Notes: generated by a model from the sequence alone, not told the origin. A DNA stretch of 64,000 nt from Paenibacillus nanensis (GCF_003583765.1 NZ_QXQA01000016.1:62001-126000); one strand, 5' to 3'. Counted from the stretch's first letter, positions 52,605 through 62,131 are shown. Numbers and translations: made by a program.

Positions 52605-52623
52605 TTGTCGACCTCACTCCCGG

Positions 52624-54261
52624 CTAAAGATGCAGCTTGCGGTATTCGTTCGGCGTGCTCCCTTTATGCTTCTGGAAGACGGAGCAGAAGTACGAGACGT
52701 TCTCGTAGCCTACGCGATGGGCGATTTCCCGGACCTTCAAGCTCCTGTCCCGCAGCAGCTCGGAGGCGTGGTTCATCCGGATGCGGGTCAAATAATCGAG
52801 TATCGTCTCGCCCGTCTTCTCCTTAAATATCGTCCTCACGTAATTCGGCGACAGATAGACTTCCTTCGCGATATCTTCCACCGTGACCGGCAGGTGGTAC
52901 TTCTCATCCAGCAGCTTCGCGATTTGGCTTGCCACCGTTTGGTTCCGGTCCTGCTCCCGGTCGCCCGCCGCCCGCAGAAGCTCCATACAGAAACGAAGCG
53001 TGTAAGCATGGTAATGAGCTAGAGAGGGCATGGAGGATAGCTCCCGCCAATGATCGGCGAGCAGGTGGCCGCGCTCCGGTCCCGCAAGCAGCGACGCGAA
53101 ATGCTGCTCCAGCGTAGTCAGCAGCTGGATAACGCCGCGAAGGACGGAGCGGCGCTCCATCCGTCTATTCCGCAAGCCTGAAAACCAGTCGGCGAGAAGA
53201 TGCTCGGCTCGTTCCGTATCGTGAGATTGAATGGCGGAGATGAGACCCGCGGAAGCAGGCTCCGCCCCCGGATCGGAGACGGATGTTTCCTTCAGCATGC
53301 CGGGAACGATGACTGCGCCGGTCTGGCGGTACCATTTCTCCTCGTTGCAGCGCTGGGAGTCCTCGAACGCCTCCTTCAACAGGCGGTAGCCTCTGTACGG
53401 GCCTGATAGCCCGACCGTCGCTTCCACCGCCTGCCCCAGTTCAGCAAGCAGTTCCTCGCGAAGCAGCTCCCAATAGGCCGAATCGGTCTGCTGCGTCTTC
53501 CCTTGGAACAGGATGAATAACGTATTGATTCCGGTTTCCAGCACGACCTGAGCGTCCAGCCTTTGCGCGAGGATCGGACGCAGCAGCTCCGCCGCCCGCG
53601 CGGCAATATCGGAGCCAGAGCTGGAACCGGAGACGGAGCCGGGGCCCGAGGCGGAAGGCATGCCGCCGGCTTCCTGACGTCCTCCGAAAGCCGGCGGCTC
53701 GAACGTCCAATAAGCCGCGCTGTAAGGCTGCCCGGCGGAGAAGCCGTCTGCCCGCATCTCCCATTGCCGAATCCACTCCAATTGGCGCTCCGGATTCGGC
53801 TCCCGGACGATGCGAAGAAGCAGCTTCTCGAGCAGCCATCCGCCGCCGGCGGACGCGAGCTGCTCATCCTCGCATTTCTTCTTCACTTTGTAGAGCAGCG
53901 CGAGCAGCTCCTCCATGTCGATCGGCTTCAGGACGTAACCCGCCGCTTCAATCTGCAGGGCGGACTTTATATATTGGAATTCGTTATGGCCGCTCAAATA
54001 AATGATTTTGACGCTTTTGTCGGCTTGCTTCGCCCTGCGCCCGAATTCGAGACCGTCCATGATCGGCATGCGCACATCCGTCACGATGATGTCGGGCTTC
54101 AGCTCCTTCATCTTGCCGAGCGCTTCCTTCCCGTTGCGCGCCGTGCCCGCAATCCGAAAGCCGGCCTGCTCCCAAGGCACGTAGTGTTCCATCGTCTCCA
54201 GTTCTATCGATTCGTCGTCCACCAGCAGCACGCTGTACATATCGGCACCCGCTTTCGTCAT
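52624..54261 (-). CDS. AraC-type response regulator (YesN-like)
   Basis: The product has 545 residues. The receiver has its phospho-Asp in 'DIIVTDVRMPIMDG' (~59) and 'GYVLKPIDMEELLALL'. The middle ~280 residues are variable. The C-terminal ~100 form two AraC helix-turn-helix units (VEDIAKEVYLSPNYVRTIFK; VREIAHRVGYENVSYFCSVF). It should activate the divergent ABC operon. Start uncertain between ATG 54261 and ATG 54240; neither has a strong RBS. A cre-like box and a short palindrome lie upstream. Confidence 0.9.
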   Translation of the reverse strand: MTKAGADMYSVLLVDDESIELETMEHYVPWEQAGFRIAGTARNGKEALGKMKELKPDIIVTDVRMPIMDGLEFGRRAKQADKSVKIIYLSGHNEFQYIKSALQIEAAGYVLKPIDMEELLALLYKVKKKCEDEQLASAGGGWLLEKLLLRIVREPNPERQLEWIRQWEMRADGFSAGQPYSAAYWTFEPPAFGGRQEAGGMPSASGPGSVSGSSSGSDIAARAAELLRPILAQRLDAQVVLETGINTLFILFQGKTQQTDSAYWELLREELLAELGQAVEATVGLSGPYRGYRLLKEAFEDSQRCNEEKWYRQTGAVIVPGMLKETSVSDPGAEPASAGLISAIQSHDTERAEHLLADWFSGLRNRRMERRSVLRGVIQLLTTLEQHFASLLAGPERGHLLADHWRELSSMPSLAHYHAYTLRFCMELLRAAGDREQDRNQTVASQIAKLLDEKYHLPVTVEDIAKEVYLSPNYVRTIFKEKTGETILDYLTRIRMNHASELLRDRSLKVREIAHRVGYENVSYFCSVFQKHKGSTPNEYRKLHL

Positions 54262-54276
54262 CCGTCTAGATAAGAA

Positions 54277-54314
54277 TTAAAGCGTTTTCTTTTAAGTTTA
54301 ACGGCAATGCCGTT
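54277..54314. promoter_or_regulatory. cre-like box and palindrome between regulator and ABC operon
   Basis: TTAAAGCGTTTTCT (54277-54290) is a two-mismatch cre. AACGGCAATGCCGTT (54300-54314) is a 15-bp palindrome and could be an operator. Binding proteins are inferred. Confidence 0.4.
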
Positions 54315-54398
54315 ATTCAACAATGCAGGGTTTGGAAGTGTGTTCATTTCGATTATGAATCGGTAATTTCGGATATATCGAGGGGGGTTCCGCAGGCC

Positions 54399-54404
54399 TA
54401 TAAT
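54399..54404 (+). promoter_or_regulatory. -10 box of the ABC transporter operon
   Basis: TATAAT with no recognisable -35 (TATCGA at 17 bp), consistent with AraC-type activation. The start codon is about 45 bp downstream. Confidence 0.55.
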
Positions 54405-54452
54405 GAGAACACGAGCAAGGCAAGCTAGAGTTCATCCATAGGGGGGCACACG

Positions 54453-55436
54453 ATGATCATAAGACCGAAAGCGCAGCCCGGGGCAAGCGGGCATCCGGCC
54501 ATTCGCGCATCGAAAGCCGGCCTGATGGTGAGGCTGAAGGAGCAAAGGCTGCTGTACGTGCTGATGCTTCCCGCTATCGCCGCCACCTTGCTGTTCTCCT
54601 ACGTGCCGATGTTCGGCTTGTACATGGCGTTCATCAATTATTCGCCGGGAGGCGGAGCGTTCTTCCGGCAATTCTTCACGACGGAGTTCGTGGGGCTGCA
54701 GTGGTTCGAATATTTCTTCACGAATGGCGACTTCGTCCGGATCATGCGCAATACGCTCGCCCAGAGCTTTCTCTCGCTGCTGTTCGGTTTCCCGCTGCCG
54801 ATCATCCTGGCGCTGATGATTAATGAAATGCGCAACGGCTGGTTTAAGCGGACGTTCCAAACGGTTTCTTACATGCCGCATTTCATTTCGTGGGTTATAG
54901 CAGCGAACATCATCATTACGATGCTTTCTTCGGGCGGCGTCATCAACAACATCTTGACGGGCCTTGGCATCGTCGACGAGCCGATCGCGTTCATGCAGAA
55001 GGGGCCGCTGTTCTGGTGGATCATCGCGCTCGGGAACGCGTGGAAGGACATGGGCTTTAACGCGATCATGTATTTGGCCGCAATATCCGCAATCAATCCC
55101 GAGCTGTATGAGGTGGCGAAGGTGGATGGAGCGAGCCGGCTGAAGCAGATGCTGCATATTACGCTGCCTTCGATCAAGCCGACCATCATTATTCTTGCCA
55201 TTCTCGCGGTCGGCGGCATTTTGAACGCGGGCTTCGACCAGCAATATTTGCTCCAAAACAACACGGTGATGGAATATGCCGAAGTCATCGATACGTACAC
55301 GTACAAATACGGCCTGCAGAACGGGATGTTCTCATATGGCGCAGCTGTCGGCCTATTCAAATCGGCTGTCGCGTTCATCCTCGTCATTACGGTGAACCAG
55401 ATGGCCAAGCGGATGGAAGAACAATCGCTATTCTAG
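54453..55436 (+). CDS. Sugar ABC transporter permease, LplB-like
   Basis: The product has 327 residues and six TM helices (LLYVLMLPAIAATLLFSYV first). The EAA loop is 'NPELYEVAKVDGASRLKQML', which contacts the ATPase. It imports oligosaccharides with the next permease and the lipoprotein at 56407. No ATPase gene is present, as usual for this group, which uses a shared MsmX-type ATPase. Confidence 0.92.
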   Translation: MIIRPKAQPGASGHPAIRASKAGLMVRLKEQRLLYVLMLPAIAATLLFSYVPMFGLYMAFINYSPGGGAFFRQFFTTEFVGLQWFEYFFTNGDFVRIMRNTLAQSFLSLLFGFPLPIILALMINEMRNGWFKRTFQTVSYMPHFISWVIAANIIITMLSSGGVINNILTGLGIVDEPIAFMQKGPLFWWIIALGNAWKDMGFNAIMYLAAISAINPELYEVAKVDGASRLKQMLHITLPSIKPTIIILAILAVGGILNAGFDQQYLLQNNTVMEYAEVIDTYTYKYGLQNGMFSYGAAVGLFKSAVAFILVITVNQMAKRMEEQSLF

Positions 55437-55459
55437 CGGAAGGGAAGAGGGGAAGCCGA

Positions 55460-56347
55460 ATGGTACGAGACAAAAAAGATGTTCTCTTTATGACCTTCGT
55501 GTACGCGTTCATCGTTGCGGTATTCATCATTACGTTCTACCCGTTCTGGAACGTCTTCATCATCTCGCTTAACAGCGCGGAGGACACGCTGCGAGGAAAT
55601 CTTTACTTATGGCCGCGGGAGTTCAGTCTCGCGAGCTACGCGCAAATATTGAGCGACAGCGAGATATGGACGGCGATTCGGGTGACGGTGCTTCGGACCA
55701 TTATCGGCACGCCGCTTGCGGTGCTTACGATCAGCATGCTGGCGTATTCGCTCAGCAAGAAGGAACTGGTAGCGGGACGATTCTGGACGCTGTATTTCGT
55801 CTTCACAATGTATTTCGGCGGGGGGCTTATCCCGTACTACATGGTGCTCAAAAGCTACAACCTGATCGATAACTTTATGGTGTTCGTCGTGCCCGGCCTC
55901 ATGAACGTGTTCTACATGATTATCGTCCGAACGTTCATTCAAGGCTTGCCGCAGGAGCTGGACGAATCGGCGAAGATGGACGGCGCGAATTACATGCACA
56001 TTTTCTTCCGCATCATTCTGCCGCTTACGACGCCTGTGCTTGCCACCATCGGCTTGTTCACGGCGATCGGCCACTGGAACTCTTGGTTCGATTCGTATGT
56101 GTTCACGTATAAGCCGGAGCTGAAGACGCTGCAGGCGGTGCTGGTGAAAATATTGAACCAATACCAGACGGGCTCCATGGTCAGCGAAGCGCAGCAAATG
56201 GCGAACTCCGCGAAGCGTTTGGCCGTTTCCCCGGACACGATCCGGATGGCGGCGACGATGGTGGCGACGCTGCCGATCATCATGGTGTACCCGTTCCTGC
56301 AGAGGTATTTCGTGAAAGGGATGACGCTCGGCGCGGTCAAAAGTTAA
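55460..56347 (+). CDS. Sugar ABC transporter permease, YtcP-like
   Basis: The product has 295 residues with six TM helices. The EAA loop is 'QELDESAKMDGANYMHIFFR', followed by 'IILPLTTPVLATIGLF'. It is the second membrane subunit of the importer. It starts 23 bp after the first permease gene with AGAGGGG-type RBS. Confidence 0.92.
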   Translation: MVRDKKDVLFMTFVYAFIVAVFIITFYPFWNVFIISLNSAEDTLRGNLYLWPREFSLASYAQILSDSEIWTAIRVTVLRTIIGTPLAVLTISMLAYSLSKKELVAGRFWTLYFVFTMYFGGGLIPYYMVLKSYNLIDNFMVFVVPGLMNVFYMIIVRTFIQGLPQELDESAKMDGANYMHIFFRIILPLTTPVLATIGLFTAIGHWNSWFDSYVFTYKPELKTLQAVLVKILNQYQTGSMVSEAQQMANSAKRLAVSPDTIRMAATMVATLPIIMVYPFLQRYFVKGMTLGAVKS

Positions 56348-56406
56348 GGTTGATCGCGCGGGGCTGCCATATTAGCATGAACATAACGATTAGAGGGGGA
56401 TTACGT

Positions 56407-58041
56407 ATGCAAGCGAAAAAATGGTTTACGCTTCTGCTTTCGGTCATTATGCTGCTGTCCTTATTATCCGCTTGTTCGTCCGGCAACAACGGCGGGAACG
56501 ATTCTGCCAACAGCGGCGGACAGACGAACGGCGGCGCGGAAGGAGAGGGGCAGGCTCCGGGCACGGAGCCGATCACGATTACGTTTTTCGATAAAAATAC
56601 GGGAGACAAATTCGACAACGCTGTAGCGCAGGAAATTACGAAGCGGACCGGCGTTACGATCGAAATTCAGCAGCCGACGGGCAACCCGACCGAGAAGCTG
56701 AACCTGATGCTGGCAAGCGACGACCTGCCGGACATGATTATGTTCGACCGTTCGAGCGACTTGGTGACGAAGTATATCGAAGCGGGCTCCATCATTCCGC
56801 TGGACGATCTGATTGCCGAACACGGACCCGACGTCCAGACGATGTACGGCGATGTGCTGAACAAAACGCGTCATCGGGACGGCAAAAACTACTATCTCTC
56901 CAACTGGTACGGACTTGAGCACGAGCCGGTGTTCGGCTTCAATATGCGCAAGGATATTCTGAAGGAGCTGGCGCCGGATAAAGCGGAGGGCGGCGTTCCG
57001 TTCACGCAATCCGAATTCAAGCAGCTGCTGATGGATTTCAAAGCGAAATATCCGCAAATCGACGGCAAAGATACGATCGCGCTGACGATGGACGGCGAAA
57101 ATTTCGGCGGCACGATGGGGACGTTCAAAGGCATGTTCGGGCTGAAGAACTACTACGAGCATGACGGCGTCCTGCAGTACGATGTGAAGGATCCGAAGTA
57201 CAAAGAGATGATCCTGTACATGAACGACCTGTTCCGCTCCGGCCTCATGGATACGGAATGGGCGATCAATAAACGCCAAATCTGGGAGCAAAAAATCGCG
57301 ACCGGCACCATCTTCGCTTCGACCGGCGCCTATTGGGACCTCGGCAACTCCAACACGATATTGAAAAAAGACCGCGGCGAAGAGTCGCAGCTGTTCGCCT
57401 ACAAGGTCGTCGCCGACGGCGTCGATCCGTCGAAGACAACATATGGCGGACGCAGCTCGCTTGGCTGGGACGCGATTGCCATTACGAAGAAGAACAAAGA
57501 TCCGGAGCGTACGATGCAGTTCATTAACTTCCTAGCAAGCGAAGAAGGCCAGTATCTGCTCATGTGGGGCATCGAAGGCACGCACTGGGATATGAAGGAC
57601 GGCAAGCACGTGCCGCGTCCGGAGGTGCTGCAGGGCTTCAAGGACGACTGGACGAACTACACGAAGCAAACGGGCATCCGCAAGTGGACGTGGTTCATCA
57701 AGAACGGGCCGGGCGCAGACGGCACGCCGTACGACCTGCCGGGCCGTTACGAACGCTCGCCGATCGACCAGATGGCGATCAAAAACTTGTCCGACTCCGT
57801 CTTCGACACCGCCATCTATGACGGACTTGGGCCGGCAGGCGGAACGCCGGAGGCGCTCAGCGAGCAGAAGATCAGCGATATTACGAAGCAGGCAATCACG
57901 AAAGCGATTATGGCTCCTACCGCGGAGGAGGCAAGCGCGCTCTTCGATAAAATGCTGGCCGATATGAAAGCCGCGGGCGACGAGAAGGTCGAGAAGATCT
58001 ACACCGAAAACTACAACGCGCGCAAAGAGCTGTGGCAATAG
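56407..58041 (+). CDS. Extracellular solute-binding lipoprotein of the sugar ABC importer
   Basis: The product has 544 residues. A lipoprotein signal with lipobox LLSAC (LLLSVIMLLSLLSACSSG) and an N-rich, G-rich linker precede a type-1 solute-binding fold of the long LipO class (ITITFFDKNTGDKF, LASDDLPDMIMFDRS). The ATG at 56407 has AGAGGGGG 6 nt upstream; an earlier ATG in frame lacks an RBS. It should deliver oligosaccharides made by the secreted glycosidase to the two permeases. Confidence 0.92.
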   Translation: MQAKKWFTLLLSVIMLLSLLSACSSGNNGGNDSANSGGQTNGGAEGEGQAPGTEPITITFFDKNTGDKFDNAVAQEITKRTGVTIEIQQPTGNPTEKLNLMLASDDLPDMIMFDRSSDLVTKYIEAGSIIPLDDLIAEHGPDVQTMYGDVLNKTRHRDGKNYYLSNWYGLEHEPVFGFNMRKDILKELAPDKAEGGVPFTQSEFKQLLMDFKAKYPQIDGKDTIALTMDGENFGGTMGTFKGMFGLKNYYEHDGVLQYDVKDPKYKEMILYMNDLFRSGLMDTEWAINKRQIWEQKIATGTIFASTGAYWDLGNSNTILKKDRGEESQLFAYKVVADGVDPSKTTYGGRSSLGWDAIAITKKNKDPERTMQFINFLASEEGQYLLMWGIEGTHWDMKDGKHVPRPEVLQGFKDDWTNYTKQTGIRKWTWFIKNGPGADGTPYDLPGRYERSPIDQMAIKNLSDSVFDTAIYDGLGPAGGTPEALSEQKISDITKQAITKAIMAPTAEEASALFDKMLADMKAAGDEKVEKIYTENYNARKELWQ

Positions 58042-58085
58042 GATGAGGGCATAGCTTCATAGGGTCAACGAGAGGGGGACCGGGG

Positions 58086-58110
58086 AAGGCCAGCATTGCT
58101 GGCCTTTCTC
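58086..58110 (+). terminator. Hairpin between lipoprotein gene and intracellular glycosidase
   Basis: AAGGCCAGC-ATT-GCTGGCCTT followed by TCTCTCT. With the weak T run it may be a partial terminator or mRNA-stabilising hairpin, giving different levels of the two genes. Confidence 0.55.
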
Positions 58111-58153
58111 TCTGAACAGGCATTTTACACTGCAGAAAAGGGAGAGAGGGTTC

Positions 58154-60208
58154 ATGGCGACGATGAGGGGAGCAATCAAGCTGGAGAGCGGGGAGGGAAC
58201 GTTCTCGGCAGATAATGGTTTCATAAGGGTGACGGCGAACCTGGCGGAAGGAACGCTGGACTTCGTATGGAAGGATGGCCAAGCAATGAACGGTCTGTAC
58301 GCGGAGGCGCGGTTCGGCTTCGAAGTGCTAAGGACTAGCTGCTATCCCGCGCATGGCGTGTCCGAAGCGTCGGCGGCGGCGATCCGGGACCCGTTCGGAG
58401 CGGGAATCGTATTTGTGTTCGAGCATAAGGGGCTTGCGGGAAGACCGGACCTGAAGCAGCGAATCCGTCTATACGAAGGGCAGCCATACGCGCTCGTCGA
58501 GCTGGAAGCGGCGCATGATACGGAATGGGAGACGAACGAGCTGACGCCGCTCGCCGCCTATTTGAACGACGGCGCCGTCTTCGATTTCGGCGACGGCTCC
58601 AAAGAAGAGATTCGGTCGCTGTTCATCCCTTACGACAATGACAAATGGGTGCGCTTCGGCTCCCATCCGAACCCGGGCAGCGTGCGCAGCTACGAGGTGA
58701 CGGCGGTGTACCGGACGGAATCGCGCCGCGGCTTCGTGATCGGATCGGTGACGCACGATACGTGGAAGACCGCCATCGAAGTGGAAGGGACGTTCCGCGA
58801 AGCGGTCGGCCGGCTTCGCGTCGCGGCGGGCGCGGCCGATCTGCAGACGCGCGATACCATGCCGCATGGCACGCTTAAGGGGAAGGCAATTGCTTCTCCG
58901 GTTATTTTCGTCGGGGCATACGAGGACTACCGGGATGGCATGGAGGCGTACGGGCAGGCTAACGCCCTGATTCAGCCGGCGCTTCCTTGGCCCGGAGGGG
59001 TCCCGATGGGCTGGAACAGCTGGTCGGCAGTCATGGCCAAGCTGAATTACGAGGTGTATACGCATACGTCGGATTTTTTTGCGGCTGAACTGCAGGGGAA
59101 CGGCTTTGCCGATGAGGAGGGCAGCTTATACGTCAATTTCGACGCGTTCTCGGACAATTTGACGGTGGAGCAGCTGAAGGACGCGGTCGCGCGGGTGAAG
59201 GCGAACGGCCAGAAGCCGGGCACGTATTATACGCCTTTCGCGTTTTGGGGAAGCAACCCGGATACCCCGATCGAAGGGACGGACGGCAAGGTGCTTTACC
59301 GGGACATTCTGCTGAAGGACGCGGCGGGCCGGCCGCTGCCGAAGCTGGACGGCGCGTTCCCGATCGATCCTTCCCATCCGGAGGCGATCGCGCGTATTAT
59401 GCGCAAGCTGGACGATGTCGCAGCGTCGGGCTTCGATTATTTGAAGATGGACTTCCTGGCGCACGGCGCCATGGAGGGACAGCATTTCGATCCGTCCGTC
59501 CGTACGGGGATTCAGGCGTACAACCGCGGAATGGCCGCGATCGCGGAGGCGCTTCGTCCGGAACGGCTCGGCCGCCCGTTCCTGATCAATCTGTCGATCG
59601 CGCCGCTGTTCCCGCACGGCTACGCGCACAGCCGGCGCATCTCCTGCGACGCGTTCGGCACGATTGACGACACCGAGTACATGCTGAACGCGGTAACGTA
59701 CGGATGGTGGATCAGCGGCAATCTATACCGGTTCAACGATCCGGATCATGTCGTGCTCTACAAAAGCGACAACCAGAGGGCCACGACCGAGCACGAGGGA
59801 CGCAGCCGCCTGAACGCGGGCGTTATCGCAGGCACGTCGCTGCTGCTCGGCGACGATTACCGGATGGAGGAAGCGGCAAGGCGCGCGAAGGCCTGGATGA
59901 CGAACGACACCGTCATGTCGCTTGCCCGGCGGGGCGAATCGTTCCGTCCTGTCGAAGGCGGAAGCGGCACCGGCGGCGAGGACCTGTTCGCGCTGGAGGG
60001 TGACGGTGGCCTATATATCGCCGTCTTTAATTTCAGCGTCTCCTCCGCAAAGACGAAAACCATCGCATTCTCCAGGCTTGGCCTTGCGAAGGCGCAGTCC
60101 GTCCGCGACTTATGGACAGGGGAAGAATCGGCGCTTGATGACGGCGCGCCGGAATTTGCGGTCCATCTGGAGCCGGGAGAATCCAAACTGTTATTCCTTA
60201 GCAGCTAG
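58154..60208 (+). CDS. Cytoplasmic alpha-galactosidase-like glycosidase (clan GH-D type)
   Basis: The product has 684 residues with no signal peptide or CBM. It is a paralogue of the catalytic part of the secreted enzyme at 46823: 'VPMGWNSWSAVMAKLNYEV', nucleophile Asp in 'YLKMDFLAHG' (~432), candidate acid/base in 'RRISCDAFG' (~498), shared 'GYAHSRRI' and 'YGWW'. It likely hydrolyses oligosaccharides imported by the upstream ABC system. GGGAGAGAGGG precedes the ATG. Linkage specificity cannot be stated. Confidence 0.85.
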   Translation: MATMRGAIKLESGEGTFSADNGFIRVTANLAEGTLDFVWKDGQAMNGLYAEARFGFEVLRTSCYPAHGVSEASAAAIRDPFGAGIVFVFEHKGLAGRPDLKQRIRLYEGQPYALVELEAAHDTEWETNELTPLAAYLNDGAVFDFGDGSKEEIRSLFIPYDNDKWVRFGSHPNPGSVRSYEVTAVYRTESRRGFVIGSVTHDTWKTAIEVEGTFREAVGRLRVAAGAADLQTRDTMPHGTLKGKAIASPVIFVGAYEDYRDGMEAYGQANALIQPALPWPGGVPMGWNSWSAVMAKLNYEVYTHTSDFFAAELQGNGFADEEGSLYVNFDAFSDNLTVEQLKDAVARVKANGQKPGTYYTPFAFWGSNPDTPIEGTDGKVLYRDILLKDAAGRPLPKLDGAFPIDPSHPEAIARIMRKLDDVAASGFDYLKMDFLAHGAMEGQHFDPSVRTGIQAYNRGMAAIAEALRPERLGRPFLINLSIAPLFPHGYAHSRRISCDAFGTIDDTEYMLNAVTYGWWISGNLYRFNDPDHVVLYKSDNQRATTEHEGRSRLNAGVIAGTSLLLGDDYRMEEAARRAKAWMTNDTVMSLARRGESFRPVEGGSGTGGEDLFALEGDGGLYIAVFNFSVSSAKTKTIAFSRLGLAKAQSVRDLWTGEESALDDGAPEFAVHLEPGESKLLFLSS

Positions 60209-60270
60209 TCAAGAGCAACCTTCTCTCCCTTCGAACGTCTATTAGGGAAACAGACCGTAGGGGGATGACT

Positions 60271-60732
60271 ATGAACCCGTTTAGGAGACCGTCAGTAGTT
60301 GCGGCAGGAGCGCTGTTCCTTCTTCTATGCGCATGCGGATCCGGCGCGGCCGGCAATAACGATAAGCTGTTATCCACCGTGCCCCCGGCAATCTCGGAGA
60401 AGCTGGCCAGTCCGAAGCTGACGCATAGAGACGATCTATTCGAGTTGAAGCTGCATATCGATCAAACGATGTTTAAGGCGGATGAGCCGATCGTTTTGTC
60501 CGCTTCGCTTACGTATATAGGAGAAGAGGAGAGCATCACGATTTGGGGCTCGAGCAGCGCGAAGGTCGTCTTTACGTTAACGGACGGAAAAAAGTTCAAT
60601 ATGGACGGCGCGGTTACGACGGATTTGGTACCGCTTGAGCTTACTCGCGGAGAAGCATTGGAAATCCCTTTCTCGAAATATGCCACACGCAAAACTCCCA
60701 CCCATGCCGGATGGGAGTTTTGTTTTCTATAA
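60271..60732 (+). CDS. Small lipoprotein, 3' end overlapping a terminator (possibly truncated)
   Basis: The product has 153 residues. The lipobox is LLCAC (LFLLLCACGSG). The body (FELKLHIDQTMFKADEPIVL, LTYIGEEESITIWG) resembles an Ig-like BsuPI/inhibitor fold. The last ~14 residues are encoded by a terminator hairpin (60691-60721), so the natural C-terminus may be lost. The ATG at 60271 has AGGGGG 6 nt upstream; ATG 60265 is adjacent to that site. Function unknown. Confidence 0.6.
   Translation: MNPFRRPSVVAAGALFLLLCACGSGAAGNNDKLLSTVPPAISEKLASPKLTHRDDLFELKLHIDQTMFKADEPIVLSASLTYIGEEESITIWGSSSAKVVFTLTDGKKFNMDGAVTTDLVPLELTRGEALEIPFSKYATRKTPTHAGWEFCFL
60691..60727. terminator. Terminator inside the 3' end of the lipoprotein gene
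   Basis: AAAACTCCCA / TGGGAGTTTT with an inner CC-GG extension, followed by GTTTTC. The right arm and tail are coding in the annotated frame. It may also end the convergent VOC gene. Confidence 0.7.
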
Positions 60733-60743
60733 GGAATGGAGTG

Positions 60744-61148
60744 TTACTCCGGTTTCTGCTCTGACGTAATCATCCAAAGCACGCCGAACTTATCCCGCAG
60801 CTCGCCAAGAAAAAGGCCGAACGGCTGAAACTCAAAAGGATATTTCACCTGGCCGCCTTCCGCTAGATTAGCGAATGCTGTGCGCGCCTCATTTTCGGAC
60901 TGGAACTCGAGGGAGAGATATACGCCGGTCCCGTGCTGGAGAGGCTCAATTGCGTCAGCCATGAAAATATGGCTGCCTCCCGGTACGGACAAGCATAGAT
61001 GCATCACTTTATGCTTGTAATCATTCTGCGCGCCCATCGCCTGCTCATGCGTAATAATGGATACGATTTCGCCTCCTAGAGCCTTCGTATAGAACTCCGC
61101 CTGCGCTCTTGCGTCCTCCGACATCAGATAAGGCTTTAATGTTCCCAT
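60744..61148 (-). CDS. VOC family protein, PhnB-like
   Basis: The product has 134 residues with one glyoxalase/VOC module. 'KPYLMSEDARAQAEFYTKAL' opens it, and 'GTGVYLSLEFQSENEARTAF' and 'PFGLFLGELRDKFGVLWMIT' are typical of the PhnB-like group. Function is usually unknown. A GAAAGGATG region supplies the RBS on the minus strand. Confidence 0.85.
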   Translation of the reverse strand: MGTLKPYLMSEDARAQAEFYTKALGGEIVSIITHEQAMGAQNDYKHKVMHLCLSVPGGSHIFMADAIEPLQHGTGVYLSLEFQSENEARTAFANLAEGGQVKYPFEFQPFGLFLGELRDKFGVLWMITSEQKPE

Positions 61149-61256
61149 CGTCCAACATCCTTTCTCATTCTAGTTTTGAATTGGCTTGCGTTTAATGTAA
61201 CATAGCGGCAAGAACGTTATTTCTTATCGATTGCTCAATGCGGCAAAAAAAACTTC

Positions 61257-61287
61257 TTGACCTTCACGTTACGTCAAGGTGTACCTT
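61257..61287 (+). promoter_or_regulatory. MerR-type promoter with dyad in the spacer
   Basis: TTGACC (61257-61262) and TACCTT (61282-61287) are separated by 19 bp. The dyad ACCTT-N11-AAGGT (61260-61280) fills the spacer. A long spacer with a central dyad is characteristic of MerR-family autoregulation. Confidence 0.55.
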
Positions 61288-61309
61288 TAAGCTGTCAGGA
61301 GGGAGACGC

Positions 61310-62077
61310 ATGGAATATACAGTGCAAAAGCTGGGCCGCTTGGCGGGGATCAGCACGAGGACATTGCGGTTTTACGATGAGATCGGGATTCTGAAGCCGG
61401 CCAGAATCAACTCGTCGGGGTATCGCATATACGGTCAACCGGAGGTCGACAGGCTGCAGCAAATTATGTTTTACCGGGAGCTGGGCTTCAGTCTGGATCA
61501 GATTAAGAGCATTATGACCGACCCCGCGTTCGACGGGCTTCAGGCGCTGCAAACCCATCGCGAACAGCTCCTGGACAGAAAAAAGCAGCTCGAGCTCCTC
61601 ATTCGAAATGTGGAGAACACGATTGCTTTACATGAAGGGAGAATGACAATGTCGGATGCGCAAAAATTTGAAGGCTTCAAAAAGCAGCTGATCGAAGATA
61701 ATGAGAAGAAGTACGGAAAAGAGGTTCGCGAGAAATACGGCGATGAGACGGTCGACAAGTCGAACGCCAAACTGATGAACATGACGCAGGAGCAGCATGA
61801 GGAGGTTACGCGTCTGAACGAAGAGCTGACTTCCACGCTGGCGGAGGCGTTCAAGCAGGGCGACCCGTCCGGCGAGCTGGCTCAAAAAGCGGCCGATCTG
61901 CACAAGCGCTGGCTAATGTTCCATTGGAACGAGTACAGCAAGGAGGCGCATGCGGGTCTCGCCCGGATGTACGTCGACGATGAGCGGTTTACCGCGTATT
62001 ACGACGAGAAGCAGCCGGGGACGGCGGCGTTTCTGCGGGACGCCATCCTCATTTATACGGGAATGCAAGAGTCATAA
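61310..62077 (+). CDS. MerR family regulator with TipAS drug-binding domain
   Basis: The product has 255 residues. The N-terminal MerR HTH is clear (YTVQKLGRLAGISTRTLRFY, then DEIGILKPARIN), with a coiled dimer helix (~80-120). The C-terminal part is a TipAS antibiotic-binding domain (FEGFKKQLIEDNEKKYGKEV, AHAGLARMYVDDERFTAYYD). TipA-like proteins bind thiopeptide or other drugs and activate transcription from long-spacer promoters. The ATG at 61310 has AGGAGGGAG upstream. A long-spacer promoter lies directly before it. Confidence 0.9.
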   Translation: MEYTVQKLGRLAGISTRTLRFYDEIGILKPARINSSGYRIYGQPEVDRLQQIMFYRELGFSLDQIKSIMTDPAFDGLQALQTHREQLLDRKKQLELLIRNVENTIALHEGRMTMSDAQKFEGFKKQLIEDNEKKYGKEVREKYGDETVDKSNAKLMNMTQEQHEEVTRLNEELTSTLAEAFKQGDPSGELAQKAADLHKRWLMFHWNEYSKEAHAGLARMYVDDERFTAYYDEKQPGTAAFLRDAILIYTGMQES

Positions 62078-62084
62078 TGGATAG

Positions 62085-62131
62085 GCAGGCGGTTCGGGGA
62101 TATTTTCCCCGGACTGCCTGCTTTATTTTTT
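62085..62131 (+). terminator. Terminator after merR-type gene
   Basis: A long GCAGGC...GGGGA / TCCCC...GCCTGC stem followed by TTTATTTTTT. Confidence 0.88.
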
